Below are positions 1 through 11,726 of a stretch of DNA of 64,000 nucleotides, piece by piece. Under the pieces are notes generated by a model that saw nothing but the letters and a program-made list of their open reading frames with translations, did no database searches and was not told the origin of the DNA. Position numbers and translations under genes: made by a program. The DNA is taken from NCBI GenBank assembly GCA_947359465.1, contig OX375877.1, positions 56,994,944 to 57,058,943 of the forward strand, in the 5' to 3' direction. The DNA comes from Metellina segmentata. Lineage: Eukaryota > Arthropoda > Arachnida > Araneae > Tetragnathidae. Each line of letters begins with the position of its first letter. Position 1 is the stretch's first letter.

Positions 1-235
1 GATAAAAGAGTCAGCTAATGTTGCGGGATAAAACATTGTCACAGAACATAGAAAAGTGCTTAATGTTCATTAATGTTATCAAAATCTGTAAAACTCATTA
101 AAGGCTTATTCATTCTAATATTATAATTATTAAGTGACCTAAATATCTCTGAACTAATATCTAATGATTTTAATAATATGTTAAAATAGAAATGAATAGT
201 TCGAAGCTTCTTATAATGGTAAAATATTTACTTAC

Positions 236-327
236 CAGTCGCGAAAGATACTCCCTGCAGTTAAAACGTATTTTGGACTTATAAGAGATCCTATTCCTGC
301 AAATTTTTGATTATACACAATCCTTGC
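236..327 (-). pseudogene. Orphan SP2-type His-region exon in duplicated segment
   Basis: 92-nt exon nearly the same as 34198-34289, with intact acceptor (AG before 327) and donor GTAAGT. It encodes FAGIGSLISPKYVLTAGSIF: the His is Ser and Cys58 is Ile, as in SP2. No exon for the R|I-x-G-G start lies between it and the CUB exons at 1777-4774, and its phase (0 in) does not follow from the CUB exon (2 out). It may belong to a functional paralogue with exons left of the window, or be a fragment carried by segmental duplication; calling it a pseudogene is provisional. Confidence 0.55.
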
Positions 328-512
328 CTAAGATTAAAAAATGTAAGATTTAATACATAATATCATGAAACGACACGTTAAATTCTCGTAGATGTTAATA
401 TGCAAATAATAAGCACAGTGCCATATTATTGGACAGGTTGAAACATATTACGGTTACAAGTAAAGCAAGTCTCTACGCATTGTTACACTTCGTAGCTACA
501 ACACTGAAACAA

Positions 513-705
513 AACCAGCAGATGGTAGGTTGGTCGATAATTAAAGTCACACTGGAGAAACACAACGGGTTATTGGTGACGGTCCGGGATCGATAACCTA
601 GGTCCTCAGACAACATCGCCTAATTTTAAACTACGGTCAGATGACGACGTAACAACAGAGCTGGCACCCCACTCTCCAAAATTCCACAGCATACCAAAGC
701 GGCAA
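513..705 (-). repeat. SINE, 3' part, minus orientation
   Basis: Reverse complement of the SINE body seen in full at 14304-14640 (GGGGTGCCAGCTC..., TCAAAATTA..., GATCCCGGACC...). It lies in the duplicated segment; the same insertion is at 34487-34672, so it predates the duplication. Confidence 0.75.
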
Positions 706-1335
706 AACTTAAAGAACACCATTATTTTAAAGGTAAAATCTCAAAATTAAACGAAATAGCCAATGACGATTTACATAACCAAGGATATTCCATAGAATAC
801 TGGTGCATACTTAAATTTTGGAAGCGTTACTTTAGTGGTCTAGCAAAGGGTTCTGTTACCACAGGAAAGCACCCGAAACCTCAATATCTGTTTGCAAACG
901 TGGTGGAGAGCCTGCATCGCTTCGAAGTGGTCATACAGTCTGCCATTGACCTCTTGTATGTATTGTTCATGAATTTTCAAAGTTACCTTTCGGTAACTTG
1001 ATATCTAGTGCAGTGTAATTTCGAAGACATTTAATCATCGGTTCGGTAACTCCCTATATGCGTTTAGCATCATTTCGCAGATGTAGGTCATTTAAATGCC
1101 AAGTTGCAGCTAAAAATATTTCTGTTCCATAAGTTTTTGATAGCAGCATATTGCAGAATACAGTCAAGGGAAATGACATTAATACATTTGACACCACCGA
1201 AATCAAAACTATTATCTAAATTGTTAGATTTACTAAATAGTTAGCATCCTTAGTTGTGAATGTTAAGTTACACTTTTGGTTTTATTAATCCAACTACCCA
1301 GGGGCACTGTTTCATGTACATGAGTAAAACAATAA

Positions 1336-1515
1336 CTTTAGTGATCTAGTAATGGGTTCTGTTAACACAGGAATACAGACGAAACCTCAATATCTGTATG
1401 TAAACTTGGTGGAGTGCCTGCATCGCTTCGAGGTGGTCATACTGCCTACAATTGACCTTCTCTATCTATCTTTTATAAATATTCAAAGTTACCCTCCGGT
1501 GACTTGATAATAACG
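1336..1515. repeat. Third copy of the 830-1010 block
   Basis: From TTTAGTGATCTAGTAATGGG onward this stretch follows 830-1010 (and 34795-34980) base for base with scattered changes, and starts exactly where the segmental duplication stops. It may be an interspersed repeat unit or a local tandem copy at the breakpoint. The rest of this intron to 1776 is AT-rich with nothing else I recognise. Confidence 0.75.
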
Positions 1516-1776
1516 TTTCATGGGTTTTATTTTTGAGCTTCCCTTCGAATAAGTTCAAAATAAATATTTATTTTAAACATTAAGGTTTCAAACATACCAG
1601 ATTTTACTAATTTTGTTTGATTTGTCTCACGTATTTTATCTCCATTTATTTAAAAAAAATGATATAATTGTATTTATTTTTATAGTGTCATCTGGAATAT
1701 TTGAAGTAAAACAATTTTGACCCCTCTATTAAATGTACTTTTATCAACTATAATAGAAGTAATCAAAGTAGCTTAC

Positions 1777-1910
1777 ACACGACTTTGACCTGTACTATCA
1801 GTTATTTCCAATCCATCCTTTTTACATAAATCACTGTCTTCAAGCATAAACATTTCAAATTTCAACATTATTCGACTACTCATTTGCATAACTTCTTCGG
1901 ACAGCTTTAT
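1777..1910 (-). CDS. Left paralogue exon 4: CUB core
   Basis: 134 nt (44 codons plus 2), acceptor GTTTCAG, donor GTAAGC. It encodes SSRIMLKFEMFMLED, then CKKDGLEITDSTG, the CUB C-x-x-D-x-L-E-I motif. It leaves phase 2 like its counterpart 62857-62984. The expected next exon (one base plus Tyr-Cys...) is not visible between here and 328, so the gene may be broken at this point. Confidence 0.7.
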
Positions 1911-3213
1911 CTGAAACATACAAGATTATTAAAATACTTTCTGATTGTAACTATAACTATACTTTTCAGAACTGTTCAAGCCTTTAAAAGTCTGCTCACT
2001 TCAGAAGGTAAGGGTATAAATTTAATTTAACACTTGCCAAAAACATCCACAACTGACTGACTTCTATACGAAAAGGGTTTACTTTTGCACATTAACCCCT
2101 TTCCCCCTAGAGCAGACATTTTGAAACTTTTTCATCTTGTGCGGTAATTACAAAACAATTTTTAACCGATCTGACTAAAAATATACATTACTTTGATTTG
2201 CAAAAAATAATAGTAAATAAGAGTTGCCAGGAAGAAAATATTTACGACGATTTCATGCTTTTACGTATAGCAGTCTTCTCCTAACACGCTTTCGCACCTA
2301 TTTAGAAATCAACTAACCCAAGGTCAACTGAATTTACGTGGGAGTCGCGCTGTACTCAAAATTATAGATTGTCCTCTAAAAGTTAAGCACACAATGCATA
2401 TTCTTAACATAGAAATGCGTGCTATGCAAATATCTTATGATGGAACAAATTAGAATTTACTCTTAATAAACAAATGAAATAGGCATTGGTGTACAACTAC
2501 GATTTTTTGAAGCTTTACAGTAACAAGGTTAATGTTGATAGAAAATTTGTAAGACAATTTTTGTTATTTGTGAATTAGATACGGTCAATTATGGTTCAAA
2601 GATGACGACCGATTCTCAATGCTGGTGGGGTGTGGGGCTACTTGAAGCAGGACAGTCTATTTAGACATCTCTATTTGCTTTGGTTTGACCACTCTGATTT
2701 CTCGTCTATGGAAACAACGAAAAACGAGCGGGTCAGTTGTCCAGAGACCTGTCTTCTGATTTTGACTCAATCAATGAGTGACTTTATCAGTTACGTCGAA
2801 TCTACTTAACTTTTAGAGGGTAGTGTATTTACGAGAATTACTTAACCTTTAGACTACGGCTGGTACCATGATCCACCAAGAAAGAATTTACACAACGGCC
2901 AGTACAGCAGTTGTACTCTGAAAGTCGTAGAATCGCGTTTGTTATATATATATATATATAGCCTTAGTCAAAAGATTAAAATTATTTGTGAACACACTTG
3001 TCACAATTTTAAAACTAAAGCGAGGAAATGAAGAAAATTTTATCTCATGTCACCTTCGGTAAATCACTCCAGTACCATTCTTATGATTCATCGGTTAAAA
3101 ATTGTTGGTGTTGATTATAAGAAAATACAGCAGAATAAACATTAAGATATTATACCAAAAAAAAATATACATAAAAGAGCCTTATGTTATTATAAATCAA
3201 AGAGATCACTCAC
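1911..3213. other. Intron of left paralogue, no genes
   Basis: AT-rich, with a (TA)n microsatellite at 2943-2960 and otherwise nothing I recognise on either strand. Confidence 0.5.
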
Positions 3214-3284
3214 TTCTATGTCATAAATAATCGTAGTATTAGGAGGATAGTCTTTGTGAGGATATTGTGGACTGGATATGCGTT
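3214..3284 (-). CDS. Left paralogue exon 3: CUB segment
   Basis: 71 nt, acceptor ATACATCAG, donor GTGAGT. It encodes RISSPQYPHKDYPPNTTIIY and ends DIE, the CUB motif I-x-S-P-x-Y-P...Y-P-x-N. The exon ends after Ile-Glu in phase 0, the same place as the intron in the main gene's CUB domain (after WKIE at 63668). Confidence 0.7.
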
Positions 3285-3807
3285 CTGATGTATGGTTTAA
3301 ATTCAATACAATATTAAAATCCGGAATAACTTCACCTAAAAACCAAATAGACATTCTTATAGATTCGATCTATTGCTTGAGAGAAATAGCTATGGCACTA
3401 GGGCACAGAATACAGAAGGAGATAAGAACTGAGTCTCAATCCAGGCACTTTTACTTTTGAGTCATAAGTGCCCTTTTACAGGGATAAATAGTGGAATATG
3501 GTGCAAAAATTACATGATTTACAAAATATCTTGCGACGGTTTTATTTAAAAGCCTCTAATATGTACCACAACACTTGGCGGGAAGAATGGGATAGGTATT
3601 TTTAGTCTGTAAAAGATATTTTTTGTGCGATGTAATTAACTTATTAAACAGTGCATATATATATGTTTTAAGCTGATGTTGAAGATAACGCATAATCATT
3701 TAATGGTTTGTATATCAGGAGCAGAGGGACAACGATCAGAACATGAAATATGAATTTTTTATTAAGTGAATCCGAATAACACAGCATCCGTAAAAATAAA
3801 TAACTTG

Positions 3808-3871
3808 AAATGGGTCGAAACATTCAATTTACTAACAAACACTCCATTTTAATTTATATAGATTTAGCCTA
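3808..3871 (+). repeat. 3' end of dispersed repeat (ATGGGTCGAAA...TTATATAGAT)
   Basis: The terminal motif ATGGGTCGAAA, ACAAACACTCCAT and TTTATATAGAT also ends the repeats at 17690-19250 and 27820-29180. A SINE begins immediately after. Confidence 0.6.
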
Positions 3872-3879
3872 TTTTAAAA

Positions 3880-4190
3880 GGGGCCTTGGTAGCCCAGTTT
3901 GAAGACTCGCGGATTAGCAACAGGATGGTTGCGAGTTCGATAACCGATCCAGCACAAGCCCTTTCGTATAAGTGGGAGCTGGTGCACGTTAAATCGGTCA
4001 TAGCCTCAAATGTCCTAACGTTAGAGTAGTGTGGACGTATGGATTATGGGGTGCCAATTATGGTGTTGACTCGTAATCTAACCCTGGTTCAAAATTACGA
4101 GCTGTTGTCCTCGGAGCATTCGAATCTGGATTAATCGCGGACCGTCACCCATTGGCAGTTGTGTCGCTTCAGTGTGAAGTAAATTCAATT
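3880..4190 (+). repeat. tRNA-headed SINE
   Basis: The head has tRNA-like box A and box B (GTTGCGAGTTCGATAACC), followed by the same body as 14304-14640 (GGGGTGCCAATTATGG, GGTTCAAAATTACGAG, GCGGACCGTC). Diverged; the tail repeat is mostly lost. Confidence 0.7.
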
Positions 4191-4676
4191 ACTAAACAAC
4201 CCATTTTGAAAATTGCGCAAAATTTTCAAAATGATTTATTTTGATATTTTAAAATATTTAAATTTTGTCTTCAACTCGCTTTAATAACCTCACATTTTTT
4301 AACATAAAATCGATTTGCACGGTTATGTTGCTTCCTTAAAAAGGAATGTGAAATTTTCCTTACCTGTGGTCTTCAAGCACCACAGATTATATAGAAGCGA
4401 TCGTTTTATTTTATGTCCATTTTTTTGGAATTTTTTAAAATAAAAACCGAATAATTTTGTTATTTTCTGATTAATTTTATGTAAATATTTTGAACTAATG
4501 CCATGCGGCATAGTGTTAAGAGCTCCCTTCATTGTAGCGTAATAAATGAATAAATGTCTTGGGGATGTAACTTGATTATAGCCATGTTATATTTTCAAAC
4601 CTACTAATTGGGATGTAAACGAAGTGCTTAATTTTCACGATAGCTACCCTAAACAGAGGGCTATACAAAAGTTTTT

Positions 4677-4694
4677 TATATATATATATATATA
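4677..4694. repeat. (TA)n microsatellite
   Basis: Nine TA units next to the donor side of the exon at 4723-4774. Confidence 0.9.
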
Positions 4695-4722
4695 CCACTT
4701 GAGATAGAGACAAGATACTTAC

Positions 4723-4774
4723 TTTTGAAAGAAGTATTCCCTAGTCCTTGTAGTTGGCTATCTTTACTGGTGCC
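4723..4774 (-). CDS. Left paralogue exon 2: N-terminal edge of CUB domain
   Basis: 52-nt exon, acceptor ATTTTGCAG, donor GTAAGT. It encodes GTSKDSQLQGLGNTSFK and leaves phase 1. Short and weakly characteristic by itself; the support is that phases on both sides match (0 in, 1 out) and that the next exon is an unmistakable CUB segment. Confidence 0.5.
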
Positions 4775-6572
4775 CTGCAAAATTTTTTCAAACGACTTTT
4801 TTTATTGAAAGTTGCTAAATTTGTTTCATTAGTAATAAATCATTAGGTTATACATGTTTAAATGTAAGTTTAACACGACATTTTTAAAATATCGAGTGTG
4901 TAAAATAGTATAATCAATCTTTTTAGATTTTTATACTCAGTTCACATACTACATTGATTGCGATATTAGAAGAAATGAGATACACAACATAAAAAGATCG
5001 AATGTAAATATTCAATTTTACTTACGTTTTTCTAATTATTTGAAAGGCATGAAGGATTATAAATTTAAGGTATTCTTAACTCTAAATACGTTACTAAACT
5101 TTTAATTGTGGTTTTTTTTACTTTCCTTCATTTTGCTTCTGCTTTGGTCAATCATGAAATGAACTGATCAGTTATGGATAAAAATTATATTTTTAAACTT
5201 GTGCATTCGAGAAAAATAAAATGAACGACATCCTTTATTTCAAACACTATTCATACCAGAGCAAATTCAAATCTATTATTTTTAATAGGGAATATCGTCC
5301 ACTACAATCCTAATTCAGAAATTTACAAAAGAAGACGTGTTTTTACATCAAATTTGGCACAAAGTTAGCAATTTCTAGTAGAAGACAATGTTTTCATGCC
5401 ATAATCAGATTCTGCATCGCTAAATTAGTTCAAATAGGATATTTCAAGACTACTTCCATTACATCCTGAGGTACTCAATCCAATAGTTAGTACCAATTTC
5501 AGGTATCATCTCGACACATAAAGTCGCTATTTGTCGATCCAGATTAAAAGGTGTTATTGCTACCCAAAGTTAAAATATGAACACTATTTCAAAGGCATTT
5601 TTCAGCAATCCTAGTAATATTATATTTACTATGCAAATGCAAAAGATCCTAGAATTATTAAACATCGCAATAATGGGGTAAATTTAATGCAGCCCTAAAA
5701 CTAATTACCGGTTGGAATGAGCTGAAATTTCTCAAGACCATGAAGACGGCCCCTTATGCAAATTTTATGAATTTGAATTTATAGAAGACATTAGGTTCCT
5801 CTCAATTGACATCTTTGAATTTTCTCTGCTGTTAAAATTGCTCGAATGAAGGGGGTGATATGTTTTTCCCCTGCGTCTGTACATTTAATTACAACCCTAT
5901 TTCGTGAGCATTGGTAAAATTGTAGCTCTAAAAAAGTATTAAAATTGTGAGGAATGTTCGTTTTTCTGTAATAAATTTTTATTTTACTGCCCCCTGCTCG
6001 CAAACGCTCTCCAACCCAAGGAAATTACTACGCAATCCCTTTCGTTTCTTCACAAAACTACACTCCTTTCGCCGAGTCAAACTCCTGCGTCTGCGAAACT
6101 ATCTTAATAATTCGTACAATCCTCATTTTCTGAGCTGTACTTAATCGGCAAACCGTCTAAGAATCAAGCGAAAAACGAGAATGACGTCACAGCGAGTTTC
6201 AAGGGCATCTGGCAAACCCGTTAGTCAGAAAATGTAATTTTTCCAGAATCAAAAAATTATTATCGTAAAAAAAACGTTGACAAATATTATTTAAGCTAAA
6301 AGTCGCTAAAAAAATAAAACATGTCATACATTGATTAATTATATACGATGAGAAATAAAACAAAGTTTATATAATTTTTTTTTCTTATTTAAAGGACCAT
6401 TTACTTTACATGCAACACCCACAAAATGGTTTAGGTTGACCTTAGTCTACCTTAAAAGCTTCATAGAGTTTTAAAAATATCAAACGTCAGCGGACAAAAT
6501 ATTATAAATATGAATCATCAATATCCAAATACAATGTTTTTTAAATACCTAATTACTGAAAAGAAAACTTAC
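4775..6572. other. First intron of left paralogue
   Basis: Mostly unique AT-rich sequence. 5985-6135 holds, in minus orientation, a repeat also present at 28572-28680 (shared motif CGAATTATTAAGATAGTTT with CGCAGGA downstream and GAGCAGG at the far end). No other feature. Confidence 0.5.
5985..6135 (-). repeat. Dispersed repeat shared with 28572-28680
   Basis: Reverse complement aligns with 28572-28680 over AATTATTAAGATAGTTT, the CGCAGGA/TTGACTC segment and the GCGAGCAGG end. Class unknown; two diverged copies. Confidence 0.6.
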
Positions 6573-6638
6573 ATAAACACAGGCAATTTCGATGACAAAC
6601 GAAACAAATAAATGAATGGTGCGATACATCCACTTCAT
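6573..6638 (-). CDS. First exon of left paralogue: start codon and signal peptide
   Basis: ATG at 6638-6636 with A at -3. The exon encodes 22 residues, MKWMYRTIHLFVSFVIEIAC plus two more, then GTAAGT. The composition (basic start, hydrophobic core, small residues) is that of a signal peptide. It ends in phase 0 and the next exon downstream on this strand begins in phase 0, supporting a true gene start rather than chance. The protein would be secreted. Confidence 0.6.
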
Positions 6639-7090
6639 TCTTTTGGGTATTAATTCAAACAAACTCAGTTCAACGGAAAATTCATCACAATCAAGCTAAG
6701 GAAATAATGAAATCGTTCCGAATTGCTTCTTCTTAAACCTCCCGGGAGGCAACATGTGGTTCCACACCTGGCGTTCTGAATTGTTTAGGAACTTTCTACA
6801 GCTGTGGTTTTGCTCCGAGTAAACAAATTTGTTTTGTTAATGTCTAATTCGACATTGATGTCCTCATTCACAAAGGCAATTGTTCCTCTCTTGAAATGCC
6901 TTGTGCACCAAAACTGAGAAATATACTGGTCCTTTATGTTTGATACTCCTGTTTAAAGTTTCAAGCAGTGACTTACCACATAATATAATAGTTTCCTTTT
7001 GAATAGAAAGATTGGATTGGATATGGTATTGGTGGCAGTGACTTTTAGCTTGGGACATATTATACCAAACTCAAGCCAAAAATAAGATAT

Positions 7091-8416
7091 ACAGAGGCTG
7101 TTCGCACATTTTTTAGACGATTTTGGTTAGCGATAATGAAAAATCGTTTGCTGCAAAAGAAATAATTGCAGTTGTACTATGTTTTCAAAAGTCAAAATTA
7201 TCGTCTGCGGCTTGAGAGGTTTGTTTTTATTCAAAATGGCGTTTTTAACGAAGCAGTGGTTCGAAGGCTATATTTATGCTCTTTCCGAAGAGAAATATTC
7301 ATATTCCGTTATCCAAAAACAATGTGAGAGTCATGGTTTTGTGATATCTAAAGTGTCGATAGGTAATATCGTCAACAAGAAAGGAAAAAAACGTCAAATT
7401 GGAGCCTCAAGTGAGACAAAAATTCCAAACAAGTATCCAAGGAAGAAACGGACATCTTCGACTATTGCAAAGGTACATTGTTTTATGTTAAAAGAAAATC
7501 CCCCTAGTCAAAGGACAGTTGCAAAATCATTAAAATGCTCGGTGTCCACTGTAAACAAAATGATAAACGTTGATTTAAATCTTAAGAAAGCGAAAAAACG
7601 CAATGTTCAGCACAAAAAAAAACGTAATGTGCATCGTCTTTCTCCAAAGCATATCGCTGAACTCAGGACACGCTGCCCAATTCTATATGAGAAACACTTA
7701 TCCAAAGAAAAATGGAAAAACATTGTCACAATAGATGAATCATGGGTGTATTTAAATGATTGCAGCAAAAAAAGATACATTTATTATCATAAAAGGCTAG
7801 AAAAAAATTTAAGTACATGGTTCCCAGAATCGAAAGAAAGTTTTTCTAAGGGATTCATGATTGTTGCTGGTTTTTCATATAATGGCAAGTTAAAAATAAA
7901 GAGAGTGGAAAAAATATCAAGATTAACTTCATATACTATCAGGAACATATTTTATCGGCAATTTTTCTCAATGAAATACCATAGCTTTACCCACAGTGCC
8001 ATCAATCTGTGGAACTCCATCAAGACAAAGCTGGCAGTCGCACATCAAAATCCACTGTAAATTTCCTAAAAGAAATGGAACAAAAAAACAGTATCAAGGT
8101 CATACCCTTCACCAATATTTCTACTAAATCTCCCGATGTATCACCTATGGATTTTTGTGCTTTCTGCCTTTAAAATCTGCATTATACAAACGTCGTCCCA
8201 CAACCCTTGCAGGACTCAGGCAAGCTGTTCAGGAGGAATGGGATAGAATACTTCTTCTGACACTTCAAAAGGCAGTATTAACCTGGAAATTACGGTGTTG
8301 AAAGATAGTTCAGAATAAGGGCTATCAAATAGAACATTTAAAACACAAGAATTTTATGTAATTTAGTTTTGTGAATACAATATACATTGTCCAAAAAATG
8401 TGTGAACAGCCTCTGT
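7091..8416 (+). mobile_element. Tc1/mariner element with decayed DD41D-type transposase
   Basis: Terminal inverted repeats ACAGAGGCTGTTCGCACATT (left) and the complement of TGTGTGAACAGCCTCTGT (right), flanked by TA on both sides; 1326 bp. The transposase reads plus strand from about 7179: two helix-turn-helix segments, TIDESWVY with the first Asp, then a frameshift near 8000, HQDKAGSRTS with the second Asp and SPDVSPMDF with the third. I count 41 residues between the second and third Asp, which fits the DD41D group. Inactive because of the frameshift and an internal stop after CAFCL. Confidence 0.85.
7179..8060 (+). pseudogene. Transposase of the 7.1-8.4 kb element, frameshifted
   Basis: The 293-codon open part covers the DNA-binding region and first catalytic Asp. 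The remaining catalytic core continues in another frame to about 8300. Lys-rich linker (KKAKKRNVQHKKKRNV) between DNA-binding and catalytic parts. Confidence 0.8.
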
Positions 8417-9062
8417 ATATATAATCTAATAATAAAATGAAATAAGTCAAATCACATTATAAAATGAATACTATATAAATTAGGTGTGATGGATGAAACC
8501 AATGTGTCATGTAAAATGCTAAAAATAGTTGGTTGAGGATTCTCTCCAACCATGTCTTCTAAAACCAATGTATAAAAAATAAAATGTTTAGGTCGTTGCC
8601 TATTAAAATGTGTTATACAGTTGGTGAGCAAATGCAGTAATTACAAATAGGATGATCTTCTCCGAGGAGTAGGTGTCTATGGGTTATCCGAGTATGCACA
8701 ATACGGAGACGTGTTGTTACTACATGCTGCCTTAGTAAAGGTAGCGACTTCCACCCAGATATATTTGGTTTAATAGAGTGAAGTTTGTTCTGCGTTTGTT
8801 CATTCCATTCGTTCTGCCATTTTTCTTCCAAAAATTTGTAAATGCTAGATTTTAAGTGACAGTAAGGGTTATAGTTAATATTATTTACGGCCTATTTGGC
8901 TGCTTCGTTAACTATTTCATTTCCTAATATTCCAACGTGAGATGGGATCCAACAAAATTCCAAATTAAGTTTTTTTGAGGAAAGATGATACATTTTTTTT
9001 CAGTGACTCCAAAGCAATGGGATGATTGGCATGATCAGGATATTTCAATGACTGTAAAACAC

Positions 9063-9530
9063 TTACTGAATCTGCGAAAATGATACATTTTTATGACAAT
9101 AATCATATATATTTTCTAAAACTTTATAGATGGCCATTATTTCATCGGTAAAAACAGAACATGAAGAATGAAGTTTAAAACTGTGAACGGAATCATTAAT
9201 AGTGAACGCAGCTCCAACATAGTTTGCCTTCTTAGACCCGTCCGTATAAATTTTTATAAAATTAGAGTATTTTTCTATATGCTTTTGAAAGAGTTGGCTG
9301 TAGATAATATCAGAAGTATCTGCCTTATAGAAATTTTGGAATGGGTTTTGAAATTCAAAATCATGATTAAACCAGGAAGAGAAAGCATACAATTTTTTCT
9401 GGGTGACGTCAAGTGAACAAATTTTGGATCCTTTCATAAAATCCAGCATTCTTAAGTGGAATGTAGGGATTAAGGATGATTTTACTTTATAAAGTCGTTT
9501 TAAATATTCACTGTGATGAATGGTATGCAA
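9063..9530 (-). pseudogene. LINE RNase H domain
   Basis: Contains IYTDGSKKANYVGAAF (first RNase H Asp) and DEIMAIYKVLENI (catalytic Glu region), preceded by the usual link segment. Continues in decayed form toward 8613, where KSLPLLRQHVVTTRLRIVHT and HPICNYC mark the C-terminal end of this LINE type. Confidence 0.8.
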
Positions 9531-9760
9531 TGGGTGATGAGGGGTTGAGGTAATTCTAAACTAGCATTCTAAGGACAACAACTGTTGCCTTAAGTCCAGG
9601 GAAGGTTCAAAAGCGTCTACATATAAACTGCTTACGGGTGAAGTTCTGAAGGCACCAGAACAGAAACGTAAAGCTGTGTGGTGGATAGTATTCAGAGTTG
9701 GAAGTGCAGATTTTCTTGCTGATGCATACACCACGCAGCCGTAATTTAATTTTGATCGTA

Positions 9761-10832
9761 TTAAAGCTCCATAAATTTTAAAAGGAAAGTACGATCAGAT
9801 CCCCATGATAATTTTGATAAAACTCGTAAGATATTAAGTGCCATTCCGCAACGCTTGCGTAGATTTAAAATATGCGGTTGAATAGTCAACTTCTTGTCAA
9901 ATATTAGTCCTAAAAATTTTATACTGTGCACAACATTGATTACAATTTCCCTGCAGAATATCTCAGGCTCTAGGTGAAGACCTCGTTTACAACAGAAATG
10001 AACACACGCGGTTTTAGAGGGTGAACAATTGAAACTAAATTCTTTTGTCCAATTTGTGATTTTGTTAACGGCCTGTTGAAGTTGTCTCTCTATTAAACGA
10101 ATGGATTTTGCTGCCCATGAATTTTGCAGATTGTCAACGTAAATAAGACCCTTGACTGATAGAGGCAATTGAGAAACAATATTGTTAATTTTTAAAACAA
10201 ATAAAGTTACACTTAAAACACTACCTTGTGGTACTCCTTCCTCTTGAATAAAAACATCCGAGAAAATCAATTCAATCCTTATTTTAAAATATATTTTTTT
10301 TCCAAAAATTCTTGAATAAAATCGGCAGATTTCCTCTTGTATCAAAATTAAAAATGTCCTTTAAAATTCCATGTATCCATGTTCCATCGTAAGCTTTTTC
10401 GATATCGCAAAAAATCGAGACGAGATGCTTATTTTGGATAAATGCGTTTCTTATTTCGGTCTTGAGAGCGACTAGATTATCAATAGTGGATCTATTTTTC
10501 CTGAAACTATGTTCAAGTGGATAGAGACATTTATATTTTTCTAAAATATAAACCAACCTCGCATTGACCATATTTTTAAAAATTTTGCATAAGCAACTCG
10601 TCAGGGATTTAGGATGGTAGTTCGAAGGATTATTGGGGTCTTTATTTGGTTTCAGTATGGGTATTATGGTAGCATAACGTCTTGACAGCGGAAAAGTGTG
10701 GTCGTTCCAAATTCTGTTGTAAAATTTCAGGAGATTATTTAGAGAACTATTTGATAGATGTTTGAGCATAACATAACTAAAATTATCGCGGCCAGGTGTT
10801 GATTTGTGAACTAAGGATAAAGCATTTATCAA
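9761..10832 (-). pseudogene. LINE reverse transcriptase, frameshifted, active-site changed
   Basis: Two overlapping frames (10832-10284, 10345-9761). Visible motifs: STPGRDNFSY, ILKPNKDPNNPSNYHP, SFRKNRSTIDNL, FCDIEKAYDGTW with the first catalytic Asp, GVPQGSVLS, and LIYVDNLQ where (Y/F)xDD is expected; the second Asp is Asn. FLGLIFDKKL marks the thumb region. Confidence 0.85.
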
Positions 10833-11726
10833 TTCCGAATAAGTAAAATCACAATTTTAAGATAATATATGGTTTGAAGTAAAATTAACTTTATTCTTTT
10901 CAGATGCAAGCTAATTTTTTTTAAACTTTCAGACTAGTTATTGGAGCTGGATATTTCGGAAAGGCATGACGCAAAATGCGTTAGCTAATTCTTTGGTTAT
11001 TGTATTCTAGAATCGGAATTTGTCTATTGGGGTAAATACCGGAAATTATTTTATCCTGTCTTAGAATTGTTTACTTGTGGTCTTACTATTTATACTGTTC
11101 CATAATTCATCCAAGAATCCCTCTGACTAAGTCGTTGTATTTTTCGAAATGCCGCTTTTGTTTTTTTCATAAGTAATATAGTTTTCACTTGTTGGATATC
11201 TATTAAAGATATTCCAGGCTTTCCTCTGTTTCCGATAAGCATCGCTACCTTCCTCATTCCACCAAGGTTTCCTTTTTTTAGGCTTATTAATGACTTTTTT
11301 AATGGAAGCGTCAGCACTTGCTATAATTGTGTCAGTTATTTTTACAGTTCCTTCATCGATGTCATCAATTTATACCGTGTTTGAAATATCAGCAAGACTA
11401 GTAAAAAGTGACCAGTTGGCAGTTTCGAAAATATAGATGGAAAAGCTGACAGTGTGAGGTTGGTAGTTGCCGGCATATTTTAGCTTTTTATGATAATGGT
11501 CACTATTGTAAAGGTAATGATCCACAGAAAAAGTCCAGAATGGTAAAATTGAAGGTGTGCAAATTGTCAAATCTTTTCAATGGTAAGTAAGTGAAGGTTA
11601 GGTATATAGGTTGGCCGTTGTTCATAATACATAAATCATTGTCTGTTATTATTTTTTAAGTTTGTTTGACTCTACGATTAATGTCTGAACTGCCCCAGAT
11701 CTGTTGGTCATTTAGGTCACCAAGTA

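Larger units (their letters stand above)
1..1335. repeat. Segmental duplication, copy 1 (paralogous to 32515-35303)
   Basis: The sequence from the window edge to about 1335 reappears at about 32515-35303, where it is split by a Tc1 insertion (about 32656-34108). It includes the SP2-type exon, part of a SINE, and the block 830-1010. Between 560 and 1000 only a handful of base changes separate the copies, while 1-510 is clearly more diverged. Confidence 0.9.

Noticed and set aside
1598..1639. Possible 42-nt linker-like exon on minus between the left CUB and SP2-type exons (phase 1-1, donor GTATGT)
   Set aside because: Weak acceptor, no resemblance to the known linker, and its entry phase does not match the CUB exon's exit phase.
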